From NCBI RefSeq assembly GCF_024628805.1, contig NZ_CP102382.1, forward strand, positions 2,356,001 to 2,420,000: a stretch of DNA of 64,000 bases, given 5' to 3'. The DNA is from Paenimyroides aestuarii (lineage in GTDB: Bacteria; Bacteroidota; Bacteroidia; Flavobacteriales; Flavobacteriaceae). Numbering within the stretch: position 1 is the stretch's first letter; the number at the start of each line of letters is the position of its first letter. The notes beneath the pieces were generated by a model. The model made no database searches and was not told the DNA's origin. It worked only from the letters and a program-made list of their open reading frames with translations. Made by a program: the position numbers and the translations under genes. Shown in pieces: positions 16,791 to 25,636 of the stretch.

Positions 16791-18262
16791 TGAAAAATAG
16801 CAACACACATTATAAAACCCTATTTAAAGCTACAAGCTTGTTTGGTATTGTAGAGGTTATCCGTATGCTGTTAAAAGTAGTAGCAAATATTGGTGCGAGT
16901 TACTTTCTTGGTGCGGCTAATTTTGGCTTGGTGGGCTTGATAGAAAATACCACGCAACTCATAAGTTCTATTACCAATTTTGGAATAAATTTTACAGGAA
17001 TCAGGGAAGTTGCTGGTTTTAAAGATAAAAACAGTTTAGCGTTTCACAAAACATTAAAAATCATAAATCTATTTTGCTTGTTCAGTGGTATTTTGGCGGC
17101 TGCTATCTCCATTTTAGGAGCTTATTATTTAAGTTTTTTAACGTTTGATTCGTATCAATACTATTTTTGGTTTGTTCTTTTAAGCATCTATTTCGTTTGC
17201 ACAAGTGGCACCCAAAGTAAAATTATTTTTTTGGAAGGTAGCCAAAACTTCAAAAAACTCATTCGAATCAATATTCTGGTAAATATTGTGAACACGCTTA
17301 TTATTTTGGTAGCATATTACTATTTTAAAGTAAACGGAATTGTAATTGCCATGGTTGTTAATGCGTTTATAACATATTTGCTATACTACAAATTTAGCGG
17401 TGTGCAACGCGTTTCGGTCACAGTTACCAATAAAGAAATAAAAGCGCAGTTTAAGAAATTGATGCAATCGGGTGGATTATTGTCTGTAAATGTAGTTTTA
17501 GGATTTCTTTCCCTATATATAATTCGCTTGTATTTAAAAGAAATAGATTTAACCGTTTTAAGCTACTACAATGCCGGATTGATTATTTTAGTGTCCTATT
17601 TAGGAATTATTTTTATAGCAATCAGCAAATTTTTTTTCCCAAAACTCACTCAAGTTATTGAAGAAGAGGGTGATTTTAATTTATTGATAAACAATCAATT
17701 TGAAATTTGTTTATTACTTATTCTTCCTGCAATATTAGTGCTCTATTTATTGGGAGAATTTATAATAGGTATTTTGTTTTCGGCAGCATTCAAACCGGTT
17801 TATCAAATTCTTATTTTTGGACTTGCAGCCATTATTTTTAAAGGATTTAACTATTCCACCGGCTATTTATTTTTATCGAATAAAAACTGGAAACAGTATT
17901 TTTATATAAATGCAGTAAGCGATTTTTTAAATGTGATACTCACTATTTGGTTGTACCATAAAATGCAACTTTTTGGTATTGGTTTGGCGTTGCTTGTCAA
18001 TTATTTTTTAGGAGCTGTTTATTGTTATTTCTACATCCGAAAAAAATATGCGTTTAGTTTAACAAAAGCCAATCAGCTTTTTTTGCTGTTTGCAGTTTGC
18101 GCCGCAGCTCTTATTATTGTTTGTTTTTATACATTAAACCGACAATATTTTGATATTATTGCCTTGTTGTTTGTGATAATTTCGTTAATTTACAGTATTA
18201 AAAGGTTAGATGAATATTTACTAGATTCTAAAATTTTGAATAAAATAAAAGCATTATTTTGA
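16790..18262 (+). CDS. Wzx-like oligosaccharide flippase
   Basis: A 490-residue, very hydrophobic protein with about 12-14 membrane segments, matching the polysaccharide biosynthesis / MOP-superfamily flippase (PF01943 type). The start LFKATSLFGIVEVIRMLLKV and the GASYFLGAANFGLVGLI segment are characteristic. It would move undecaprenyl-linked repeat units across the inner membrane. It overlaps both neighbours by a few bases (ATG on the preceding stop; TTGA into the next gene). No Wzy polymerase is identifiable in the window. Confidence 0.85.
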   Translation: MKNSNTHYKTLFKATSLFGIVEVIRMLLKVVANIGASYFLGAANFGLVGLIENTTQLISSITNFGINFTGIREVAGFKDKNSLAFHKTLKIINLFCLFSGILAAAISILGAYYLSFLTFDSYQYYFWFVLLSIYFVCTSGTQSKIIFLEGSQNFKKLIRINILVNIVNTLIILVAYYYFKVNGIVIAMVVNAFITYLLYYKFSGVQRVSVTVTNKEIKAQFKKLMQSGGLLSVNVVLGFLSLYIIRLYLKEIDLTVLSYYNAGLIILVSYLGIIFIAISKFFFPKLTQVIEEEGDFNLLINNQFEICLLLILPAILVLYLLGEFIIGILFSAAFKPVYQILIFGLAAIIFKGFNYSTGYLFLSNKNWKQYFYINAVSDFLNVILTIWLYHKMQLFGIGLALLVNYFLGAVYCYFYIRKKYAFSLTKANQLFLLFAVCAAALIIVCFYTLNRQYFDIIALLFVIISLIYSIKRLDEYLLDSKILNKIKALF

Positions 18263-18978
18263 TTAGCAGATTGATACACTTTTTCAGCATTAACTGGTTT
18301 CAAACTTTAAGAATAAACTTAAAAGCCTTTGCTTTGAAAGACGCTTTGGCGTTTCCTGTGGTGGTGTATCGTGGTTTTAAAATTTTACAATTTAAAGGAA
18401 AAATTCAGCTAATAGGAAAACCTCAATTTGGGTTGATTGGATTCGGACAATCCTATGAAATTTTTAAACGAAAAAGAGCAGTAGGCGAGGCGGTACTAAA
18501 TGGTGTTTTGCAAATTCATGGAAAAGTTCAGTTTGGTATTGATACAAAATTATACATTAAATCAAATGCCCTTTTAACATTAGGACACATCAATTCATTT
18601 GCCAGCAGAACAGAGATTATTTGCTATAAAAGTATTACCATTGGCGATTGGGTGCAATTTGGAAACGATTGTTTAATTACCGATACCAATTTTCATGCGA
18701 TAAAAAATAGTATTACTCATGAAAAATTGTCATTTGATAAAGAAATTAGCATTGGTTCTTACAATTTTATAGGAGCTCGATCAACCATAAAAGGCAACAC
18801 GCACACAGCAGATAATTGCTTAGTTGGAACAAACTCTTTGCTGAATAAAGATTACCGTTCGTTTGGAAAAAATGTGCTGATTGGAGGTATTCCCGCAAAA
18901 CTAATTAAAGAACATATTGTGCGCGATTGGGAAAGTGAAAAAGAAGCACTTGAAAAATACTTAACCATAAAACTATAA
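18259..18978 (+). CDS. Left-handed beta-helix acyltransferase
   Basis: A 239-residue protein with a C-terminal hexapeptide-repeat (LbH) acyltransferase domain: ITIGDWVQFGNDCLITDTNF, ISIGSYNFIGARSTIKGN and the closing IGGIPAKLIKEHI typical of WbbJ/LacA-type O- or N-acetyltransferases. The first about 80 residues are variable. The start is TTG at 18259, overlapping the flippase stop (TTGA). No ATG occurs in frame before the conserved domain. In this context it may acetylate the 3-amino sugar (FdtC/QdtC-like role) or a glycan hydroxyl. The sequence does not decide. Confidence 0.78.
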   Translation: MISRLIHFFSINWFQTLRINLKAFALKDALAFPVVVYRGFKILQFKGKIQLIGKPQFGLIGFGQSYEIFKRKRAVGEAVLNGVLQIHGKVQFGIDTKLYIKSNALLTLGHINSFASRTEIICYKSITIGDWVQFGNDCLITDTNFHAIKNSITHEKLSFDKEISIGSYNFIGARSTIKGNTHTADNCLVGTNSLLNKDYRSFGKNVLIGGIPAKLIKEHIVRDWESEKEALEKYLTIKL

Positions 18979-18979
18979 A

Positions 18980-19372
18980 ATGAGCAAAATAATTACACTG
19001 CCAAAAATAAAAGATCCACGAGGCAATTTATCAGTTATCGAGGGAAATACCATTCCGTTTGCTATCAATAGGGTATATTTTTTATACGATGTGCCGAGTG
19101 GTGCAGAGCGTGGCGGGCATGCTCATAAAAATCAACAAGAATTTATTATTGCTGTGGCGGGAAGTTTTCAAGTGGTGTTAAACAACGGAAGTGAGGAAAA
19201 AGTATATCACTTATTTAAACCCAACGAAGGCTTATATGTACCTGTGAATACATGGCGTGAATTGCGAAATTTCTCAGCAGGAGCAGTTTGCTTGGTTGTT
19301 TCGTCTGATGCTTTTGATGAAAACGATTATATCCGCGATTTTAATGAATTCAAGAGTTATTTAAGCAGATAA
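18980..19372 (+). CDS. FdtA/QdtA-type dTDP-4-keto-6-deoxyhexose 3,4-ketoisomerase
   Basis: A 130-residue single-domain cupin that moves the keto group from C4 to C3 of dTDP-4-keto-6-deoxyglucose. Visible family features are the N-terminal KDPRGNLSVIE, RVYFLYDVPSGAERGGHAH with the conserved histidines, QEFIIAVAGSF, and the C-terminal DENDYIRDFNEF. Together with the DegT aminotransferase it implies synthesis of a 3-amino-3,6-dideoxyhexose such as Fuc3N or Qui3N. The rmlA and rmlB genes that would supply the precursor are not in the window. Its 3' end overlaps the convergent glycosyltransferase gene by 16 bases. Confidence 0.88.
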   Translation: MSKIITLPKIKDPRGNLSVIEGNTIPFAINRVYFLYDVPSGAERGGHAHKNQQEFIIAVAGSFQVVLNNGSEEKVYHLFKPNEGLYVPVNTWRELRNFSAGAVCLVVSSDAFDENDYIRDFNEFKSYLSR

Positions 19373-20244
19373 AATCGGCATTTCAATTCAATAATACAGA
19401 ATTTCAGCAAATCAATCCAGCGTTTGTTTTTAAAAGATTGCTCCATGCTGTAATGAATGCGTTTTAGCAAAGCTTTGTGTTCTGCTTTGCTGGTGTTTCT
19501 GGTCAAAGATTCTTTAAAAATCCTTCGCAACGATTGATTAATTTTACGTGAAAATTCATCATTTTTATAAAATTGATTGCCTAATGATTGTTTTAAATAT
19601 CTTTTTTCCACCAAAAAGGCATCCAAAAAGGCAATTTTATACTTTTTTGAAAGGCGTAACCAATAATCCAAATCTTCAAAAAACAATTCTTCGTTGTAGC
19701 CATTTAAAAGCATAAAATGTTTTCGAGTGATCATAGAAGCTACGGAACACATGATGTTGCCACCGCCTAAAATTCGAATATAATCGGTTTTAAAAAGTGC
19801 TTTATCAATTACTTTATTTTTATTATCTACTTCAAAAAAAGGTTTTGTGCGGTTCCCATTCTCATCAATATGATAGGCGTTTCCAAAAACAATCCCCACT
19901 TCTTCGGGTTGTTCCATAAAAAAAGCGACTTGTTTTTCTATACATTTTGGCAACAAACAGTCATCGGCAGACAGATCAATTAAAAAAGTTCCAGCAGATT
20001 TTTTAACTCCCAAATTAAAAGCTTGGGTATTGCTGATTGTTTCGCTGCGTTTTATATACTTTATTTTGGGGTGATTTTGAACAACTTCCTGAATTTCTTT
20101 TTCAGAATTGTCTGAACTTCCATTGTTAATTACAATTATTTCAATATTTTTATAGGTTTGATTCAACACCGAAAGCAATGCTTGTTGCACAAAAGCTTCG
20201 TGGTTAAAACAGATACAAATTACAGAAACAAGAGGTATCGACAT
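19357..20244 (-). CDS. Glycosyltransferase family 2
   Basis: A 295-residue GT2 enzyme. The N-terminus PLVSVICICFNHEAFVQQAL and the ALLSVLNQTYKNIEIIVINNGSSDNS segment are diagnostic, followed by DLSADDCLLP, a D-x-D-like metal and nucleotide site (about residues 91-100). The acceptor-side region contains FFEDLDYWLRLSKKY. Sugar specificity cannot be read. It lies on the opposite strand to the polysaccharide operon on either side, with its 3' end overlapping that of the ketoisomerase gene. Confidence 0.9.
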   Translation of the reverse strand: MSIPLVSVICICFNHEAFVQQALLSVLNQTYKNIEIIVINNGSSDNSEKEIQEVVQNHPKIKYIKRSETISNTQAFNLGVKKSAGTFLIDLSADDCLLPKCIEKQVAFFMEQPEEVGIVFGNAYHIDENGNRTKPFFEVDNKNKVIDKALFKTDYIRILGGGNIMCSVASMITRKHFMLLNGYNEELFFEDLDYWLRLSKKYKIAFLDAFLVEKRYLKQSLGNQFYKNDEFSRKINQSLRRIFKESLTRNTSKAEHKALLKRIHYSMEQSFKNKRWIDLLKFCIIELKCRFYLLK

Positions 20245-20284
20245 ATAAAAGTTTATTCTACAAATATATAAATTAAGAATTCAA

Positions 20285-21325
20285 TTGAACACATTAAAAA
20301 CCTTAATCATTGTAACAGATTTAACGCTCGGCGGCATTCAAAACTATGTGCGTGCTTCTGCAAATTTGTTAAAAGAAATGAATCATAAGGTTTTCATTAT
20401 TGCGATTAATGAAGCATACAAGTTTAAAGATATTGAAACGATTAGTTTAAATAATTATTCTTCTTATAAAAAACCTTTATTAATAAGCCAATTTATTAAA
20501 GAAAATGCAATTGATGTGGTTGTGGATCATCGCACAAAATCAAACATTTTAAAGCAAAAAGTGTATGATTTTTTATTGCGAAAAACTCCAAAAATACAGT
20601 TCATCCACAGTGCACATTTTGATTTTTATTTTTATAGATGGAAGGTGCTGAACCAATTTGCTTATAAGCATACAACTGCTTTTGTGAGCGTTTCAAAATA
20701 TATTGATCAATTGGTTTCAAAAGAAATTACAGCCAAGCATCAAGTTTTGTATCATTATTTTGATGATTTGGCGGTTCATCAAAACCAAGATAAAAAAGAC
20801 ATCCTTTTTGTAGGTAGGTTTGAAAATGATGTAAAAGACCTTACTTTTTTGTTAGAAGCTTATCATTTATCGGAATTGCATGTACAAAACGTAAAGTTTC
20901 ACTTTGTGGGCAGTGGTAAAGATGCCGCACTAATCAAGCAGTTTGCAGCAAATCATAATTTAGAACAAAAAATTGTGGTACATGCAGCCACCAACGATGT
21001 TACTCCTTTTTATCAAAATGCCAAAGTAGTGGTTTTGGCAAGTCATTTTGAAGGTTTTCCGCTGGTTTTAATGGAAGCCTTGCAACATGGAACACCTGTA
21101 ATTACTACATCATTCAACAATTCTGTTTATGAATTAGTGAAGCATCAGCAAAACGGATTGATTGTGGAAAAACAGCTTGACATTTTTGCAGAATCCCTTC
21201 AAAAAATGTATCGCAACGAAGAACTTTACAATGAATTATTGAAGAATACCAAGCTCTTTAATGAAAAATTTTCTAAAGAAAATGCCATAAAGCAGTGGGA
21301 TATGTTACTAAGAGATTTATTTTAA
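20285..21325 (+). CDS. Glycosyltransferase family 4 (GT-B)
   Basis: A 346-residue GT4-type enzyme. The N-terminal Rossmann half opens with TLIIVTDLTLGGIQNYVRAS, a typical glycine-rich acceptor-side loop. The C-terminal half has DILFVGRFENDVKDLTFLLE, FHFVGSGKD and the EX7E region ASHFEGFPLVLMEALQHGTP (about residues 255-274), the hallmark of retaining GT4 enzymes. The start is a TTG at 20285; no ATG precedes the conserved strand. Its 3' end overlaps that of the convergent gene by 9 bases. Confidence 0.88.
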   Translation: MNTLKTLIIVTDLTLGGIQNYVRASANLLKEMNHKVFIIAINEAYKFKDIETISLNNYSSYKKPLLISQFIKENAIDVVVDHRTKSNILKQKVYDFLLRKTPKIQFIHSAHFDFYFYRWKVLNQFAYKHTTAFVSVSKYIDQLVSKEITAKHQVLYHYFDDLAVHQNQDKKDILFVGRFENDVKDLTFLLEAYHLSELHVQNVKFHFVGSGKDAALIKQFAANHNLEQKIVVHAATNDVTPFYQNAKVVVLASHFEGFPLVLMEALQHGTPVITTSFNNSVYELVKHQQNGLIVEKQLDIFAESLQKMYRNEELYNELLKNTKLFNEKFSKENAIKQWDMLLRDLF

Positions 21326-22243
21326 AATCGACTTACTAATGCCCCATTTTACTAATAATTGTTGCAATTTCGCCAGGTTTTGTAGAATAAATGCCGGTGT
21401 TTTTAACAGCACACGCTTTCGCAAGGGTAAATTTCGCAATTGAATTTGTTGAACCAACAATTTGTAATTTTGGTAGTTACCGTTCAATTTGCTGTGAAGT
21501 GCAGCAAAATAGCGATTCAAATCAAGATAGGCTTTTAATTTTTGATTACTTTTCTCTGCTTCTTCAAACTTTTTAAAATTCAATCGATGGGTTAAATCGT
21601 CTGTTTTTTTTGATAAACTTTCTGCATCGTGCTTATAAATAGCCAAAATATTCCATGTAAAAACAATAGGGTAGTGCATACCAATTCGAATCCACAAATC
21701 GGTATCTTGTGCAATTTTTATAGTGGTGTCAAAATTTCCTACGTGTTCAAAAACAGATTTTTTAAACACGGCACAAGAGGTCCAAATTACACATTCTTTT
21801 TTACTGGCATCAAAGAAATTTACCACCAAATCTGTTTTAGAAGCATCAATTGAATAAAGCGATGCAAACGTTTTCCACTTGGTTTCTACCTCAAAAGCAG
21901 CCGAAAAAACTTCGTAATCGCTGTATTTTTCAATTAAATCATTAAAAGTTTGCAAAAAATGCGGATACCAAAAATCATCTGCATCCAAAAAACAAATATA
22001 ATTGGCATGTGCATTTTCTATACCGATATTTCTAGCTACCGAAACGCCTTGATTTTCTTGGTGAATGAGTTGAATGCGCACATCGTTTATTTCATTCACC
22101 AATGCAACACTTTGGTCTGTGGAACCATCGTTTACAATTATGATTTCAAAATCTTGAAAGGTTTGATTCAAAACGCTTTTTAAAGTGTGTTGAATATACT
22201 TTTCTTTATTGTACAGCGGAATGATGATGGAAAATCTAGGCAT
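21317..22243 (-). CDS. Glycosyltransferase family 2
   Basis: A 308-residue GT2 enzyme beginning MPRFSIIIPLYNKEKYIQHT, with SVLNQTFQDFEIIIVNDGSTD, the FLDADDFWYPHFLQ metal-site region (about 89-103) and QDTDLWIRIG further on. It overlaps the upstream GT2 gene by 8 bases and is co-transcribed with it and probably ftsE. Donor and acceptor are unknown. Confidence 0.9.
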   Translation of the reverse strand: MPRFSIIIPLYNKEKYIQHTLKSVLNQTFQDFEIIIVNDGSTDQSVALVNEINDVRIQLIHQENQGVSVARNIGIENAHANYICFLDADDFWYPHFLQTFNDLIEKYSDYEVFSAAFEVETKWKTFASLYSIDASKTDLVVNFFDASKKECVIWTSCAVFKKSVFEHVGNFDTTIKIAQDTDLWIRIGMHYPIVFTWNILAIYKHDAESLSKKTDDLTHRLNFKKFEEAEKSNQKLKAYLDLNRYFAALHSKLNGNYQNYKLLVQQIQLRNLPLRKRVLLKTPAFILQNLAKLQQLLVKWGISKSILK

Positions 22244-23129
22244 TTCGATTTAATTTTATCAAATGATACAGTTTATAAAAATCGAGCAATTTTAACGACG
22301 GTTGCGCGCTTACCAAATTTTTACAGATAAACGGCTCGGCTTTTTTTCCTACAAAATAAATCAACCAATTCATTACTTTAAACTTTTGCAATTTGCTGTA
22401 AAATGCCAATATTTTTATGAAAGAATCATCAATTAGTCCATTTTTTTTTAAAAACCATGCACTTTCTACACTAATTAAACTTTTTTCAATGAAAACTTCG
22501 TTGCTTTCTAAGCCTAAATGATAAACTTGATTGTTAATGTGGGTAATTTGGTGCGCATGTTTCATAAAATCAAAAGCAAAAAGCGTGTCTTCGTGCCCAT
22601 AATTTTTAATAGCTACATTAAATTGGATACTTAAAAACAGTTTTTTTTGCACTAAAAAATTGGCTGAAGAAAAATGGTAGTATGGATTTTTCTGTCGATC
22701 TGCAGCACTTTTTGTTTCTCTTTTATAACCGTAATACCAACGCAAATATTCCTTTTTAGGAGGTTTTGCCTGTTGATAACAAATGCCACCAACCACAAGA
22801 TACCTTTCCTTTGAAATCTCATTTACATAGGATTCAATAAAATTTTGATGCACTGGCAACACATCGGCATCAAGAAAAAGTAAATAAGCAAAAGCAGCAT
22901 TTTGCGCCAATAAATTGCGAATGCTGCTTCTTCCAATATTTTGATTTAAAACACGATACGAACAATAAGTAAAACGGTTTATTTCTTCATTTTCAGTCAG
23001 ATATAAAGACGAAGCATCATCTAAAACAAGTATTTCAAAGGTAATCTGCGCTTCCACACACTGCTTATAAATTTCTTTAACAAGCGAAACCGTATTGAAA
23101 TTAAAAGTAGGTATGAGTACAGATAGCAT
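22236..23129 (-). CDS. Glycosyltransferase family 2
   Basis: A 297-residue GT2 enzyme starting [20 protein letters not shown], with FEILVLDDASS, NIGRSSIRNLLAQNA and the LLFLDADVLPVHQNFIE metal site (about 88-104). The later GHEDTLFAFDFMKH resembles the catalytic-base loop. Its start overlaps the ftsE stop by one base, so it is translationally coupled to ftsE, an arrangement that ties a surface-glycan gene to a cell-division gene by position only. Confidence 0.9.
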   Translation of the reverse strand: MLSVLIPTFNFNTVSLVKEIYKQCVEAQITFEILVLDDASSLYLTENEEINRFTYCSYRVLNQNIGRSSIRNLLAQNAAFAYLLFLDADVLPVHQNFIESYVNEISKERYLVVGGICYQQAKPPKKEYLRWYYGYKRETKSAADRQKNPYYHFSSANFLVQKKLFLSIQFNVAIKNYGHEDTLFAFDFMKHAHQITHINNQVYHLGLESNEVFIEKSLISVESAWFLKKNGLIDDSFIKILAFYSKLQKFKVMNWLIYFVGKKAEPFICKNLVSAQPSLKLLDFYKLYHLIKLNRNA

Positions 23130-23812
23130 TAAATGGTTTTTTGAACAACCTCGAAAACTTTACCTTCGTCGCATTTTAATGTTTTTGCCGGATATTTTAA
23201 CAGCAATGCATAATCGTGCGTAGCCATTAAAATAGTTCTACCGTTTTCATTAATTTTTTGCAGTACTTCCATTACTTCCACACTTGTTTGCGGGTCTAAA
23301 TTTCCTGTTGGTTCATCGGCTAAAATCAATTCAGGGTCATTTAGAAGTGCACGCGCAATTGCCACACGTTGCTGCTCGCCACCCGAAATTTGATGCGGCA
23401 TCTTTTTTAAATGTTGCAACATTCCCACACGGTCTAAAACATCTTCGATTCGTGCATTCATATCATTTTCATTGGTCCAGCCGGTTGCTTTCAACACAAA
23501 CAAAAGGTTTTGGTGCACATTGCGGTCTGGTAACAATTTAAAATCTTGGAAAACAATACCCAATTTGCGTCTTAAAAAAGGAATATCGCTTTGTTTTAAT
23601 GAACGCAAATCGTAATCAACAATCACACCTTCTCCTTGTTTCAAGTGTAAATCGGCATAAAGGGTTTTCATTAAACTACTTTTTCCCGAACCTGTTTTAC
23701 CAATCAGGTAAATAAATTCGCCTTTTTGAATATCGATATTTATATCTGTTAAAATAGGTTCTTCTTCTTGAAAAATGCTTGCGTTTTGTAGTTTTAATAT
23801 AGATGTTGACAT
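23129..23812 (-). CDS. ftsE: Cell division ATP-binding protein FtsE
   Basis: ATPase partner of FtsX, which together couple septal peptidoglycan hydrolase activation to division. The 227-residue ABC ATPase shows Walker [13 protein letters not shown]-loop region [16 protein letters not shown], the signature [17 protein letters not shown], Walker [13 protein letters not shown] and the switch histidine in MATHDYALL. The DFKLL and PDRNV wording is typical of FtsE rather than other ABC proteins. The open frame extends 8 codons further, but [12 protein letters not shown] is the family-like start. No ftsX is adjacent, which is usual in this phylum. Confidence 0.88.
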   Translation of the reverse strand: MSTSILKLQNASIFQEEEPILTDINIDIQKGEFIYLIGKTGSGKSSLMKTLYADLHLKQGEGVIVDYDLRSLKQSDIPFLRRKLGIVFQDFKLLPDRNVHQNLLFVLKATGWTNENDMNARIEDVLDRVGMLQHLKKMPHQISGGEQQRVAIARALLNDPELILADEPTGNLDPQTSVEVMEVLQKINENGRTILMATHDYALLLKYPAKTLKCDEGKVFEVVQKTI

Positions 23813-23880
23813 AGATTTTTTTTGTAAAAATATCAAAAGTTACGGGTTAATAAAAATTCCATCGGAAAATATGTACTTTA

Positions 23881-24486
23881 TCATCTGTTTTTAGAAAAAG
23901 TAATTCCAATTTTGGCTGTTAAAAATTGATAGTTATTCATGTATTTTTCCCAATTTGGAGCTGTATCGGTTTGCATTTTATGGATGGAATATTTCATGCC
24001 AAATGTAAAATAGGCATTGGTTCCAATTTTATGCAAGTAATCTACTCCTAAACCTAAACCATTGCTTTCTGAATTCAGCTCTTTGCCAAAACCATTGCTG
24101 GTATATTGTGATTTGTCATACGAAATATAAGGTTCTAATATACTTTGTTCGTTTATAGGTTGGTAGAAACTTGCATACAAACCAGGTGTGAGTACGGTGG
24201 TTTTTTCAAAATATCCAAAATAGTTGTTGTTTTTAACCATCATTCTTTGAAAGCCTAAATGCGCTCCAACCGTAAATCGCTGGTAGCTTATGATTGCCAA
24301 ACGTCCTTGAAGCGACGGAAATGCAACTTTGTGTGCATCGCCCATCATACTATTATTGGGTGCTAGATTTGAAAAGCCCAGTGTCATTTGAAAAGTGTTA
24401 AAAAAATCAATACTCGAATTTTTTTCGTTCTGAGAAAAACCTGAAAACGAAATCAATAGGCAGTATAAAGAAACCATTTTTTTCAT
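23881..24486 (-). CDS. Outer-membrane beta-barrel-like protein
   Basis: A 201-residue exported protein: signal peptide MKKMVSLYCLLISFSGFSQ, then alternating amphipathic strands rich in aromatic residues (GRLAIISYQRFTVGAHLGF, YFTFGMKYSIHKMQT) ending YQFLTAKIGITFSKNR, the usual barrel-closing strand. The family is not recognised. It overlaps the upstream lipoprotein gene by 4 bases and ends the five-gene overlapped unit that begins with the ion channel at 27384. An envelope role is likely but unproven. Confidence 0.7.
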   Translation of the reverse strand: MKKMVSLYCLLISFSGFSQNEKNSSIDFFNTFQMTLGFSNLAPNNSMMGDAHKVAFPSLQGRLAIISYQRFTVGAHLGFQRMMVKNNNYFGYFEKTTVLTPGLYASFYQPINEQSILEPYISYDKSQYTSNGFGKELNSESNGLGLGVDYLHKIGTNAYFTFGMKYSIHKMQTDTAPNWEKYMNNYQFLTAKIGITFSKNR

Positions 24487-24890
24487 AATGAATAATTTAA
24501 AGTACCTAAATTCACATAGTAATTATTCGTATTGTAATTGGATATATATCCAAAATAACGGTAGTCATTATTATGCGTAATTCTGATTACATATACATTT
24601 GTTTCTTCATTTCGAGGAATGGAAAAACTAATTGTTCCAGAGGCATCGGTTTTTGTTTTTGAAACACTAATCCACTTGCTGTTTATATTTATTTCGCTAG
24701 GATACAGAGCCGTTATTGATCCATTTGTAGGTTGATTGTACACAGGATACACATTGACTTCTACGCCCTGTAAAGGTGCATTGTTATAAATCAGTTTTCC
24801 CTCAACAATAATTCGAGTATCGCCGTCGTAAATATCTGTGTTACAACCTATAAAAGTTGTGGCTAAAAAAAGTACAGCTATTTTTTTCAT
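24483..24890 (-). CDS. Putative lipoprotein with carboxypeptidase-regulatory-like fold
   Basis: A 135-residue protein with a lipoprotein signal peptide (MKKIAVLFLATTFIGC; lipobox Cys16). The mature part looks like a single Ig-like or CarboxypepD_reg-like beta-sandwich: VEGKLIYNNAPLQGVEVNVYP, then KTDASGTISFSIPRNE, the pattern in which a variable strand is followed by a TDxxGxF-type turn. Such domains often sit in surface lipoproteins. It overlaps both neighbours by ATGA, so it is translated together with the thioesterase and the barrel protein. Confidence 0.72.
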   Translation of the reverse strand: MKKIAVLFLATTFIGCNTDIYDGDTRIIVEGKLIYNNAPLQGVEVNVYPVYNQPTNGSITALYPSEININSKWISVSKTKTDASGTISFSIPRNEETNVYVIRITHNNDYRYFGYISNYNTNNYYVNLGTLNYSL

Positions 24891-25636
24891 AAGTTTTCAT
24901 TTAATTCTAAACGCATTGCAAAACATATAGTAGCATTTTCGCAGATATAAAAATAAAATTCTTTTTCGGTTTTGCAACAATAAATAGCAGCTTTTTGATT
25001 AAATGTTAGTTCTTTTAAGTAATTCAGGTCAATTGATTTAATTTTTGCATGCTGATGAATTTCAATAGGCAAACAGTCCAAACACCATTCGATGTATTTT
25101 ACGTTGTTCACGTGATTTAAAGCATCTAAATCGGAATAAACCACTGTGTGTTCTGCGATTAGTTGGGCAGGTTTTGAAAGATCTATTTTTGCAAAAGATT
25201 GATTTGTTGGTTTTTTGTTGGGAAATTTCTCTAAATGCGAATGATCAATTAAAATGGCTTCGGGTCTGCGTTTTTTGGTATTCACACACACCCACAAACT
25301 GTTTATGCCTATAATTTTTTTTTCGTTAAGAAACACTTCAAAATCGCGGATGGATTTGATACCGGCTAATGTTTCAATCCAAGTTTCCATTTCAATTGTT
25401 TCGTGCCATTGCGGTAAATTTTCCACTTCGATACGCATACTGCTCAGCACCCACGCTTGATGGTTTTTCTGCATATCAAAATAACTCATGCCGCCCAAAT
25501 CGGAATGTTTACCAGCAAGTGCTTGCAAAATGTTCATTAAATCGGTAAACCTGATTTTGGAATTTACCGAGCATTTATCAATGGTAACGTGACAAGTTCC
25601 TTTGAAAATCGATGAAAATTTATTGGGTAATTGCAT
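24887..25636 (-). CDS. Acyl-ACP thioesterase (FatA/FatB-like)
   Basis: A 249-residue double-hotdog protein of the acyl-ACP thioesterase family (PF01643). The first hotdog has RFTDLMNILQALAGKHSD and the second has VVYSDLDALNHVNNVKYIEW, where the Asp-x-x-x-His-x-Asn set provides the usual catalytic residues. It would release fatty acids from acyl-ACP and so influence lipid chain length. It overlaps miaA by 17 bases and the lipoprotein gene by 4. Confidence 0.88.
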   Translation of the reverse strand: MQLPNKFSSIFKGTCHVTIDKCSVNSKIRFTDLMNILQALAGKHSDLGGMSYFDMQKNHQAWVLSSMRIEVENLPQWHETIEMETWIETLAGIKSIRDFEVFLNEKKIIGINSLWVCVNTKKRRPEAILIDHSHLEKFPNKKPTNQSFAKIDLSKPAQLIAEHTVVYSDLDALNHVNNVKYIEWCLDCLPIEIHQHAKIKSIDLNYLKELTFNQKAAIYCCKTEKEFYFYICENATICFAMRLELNENL

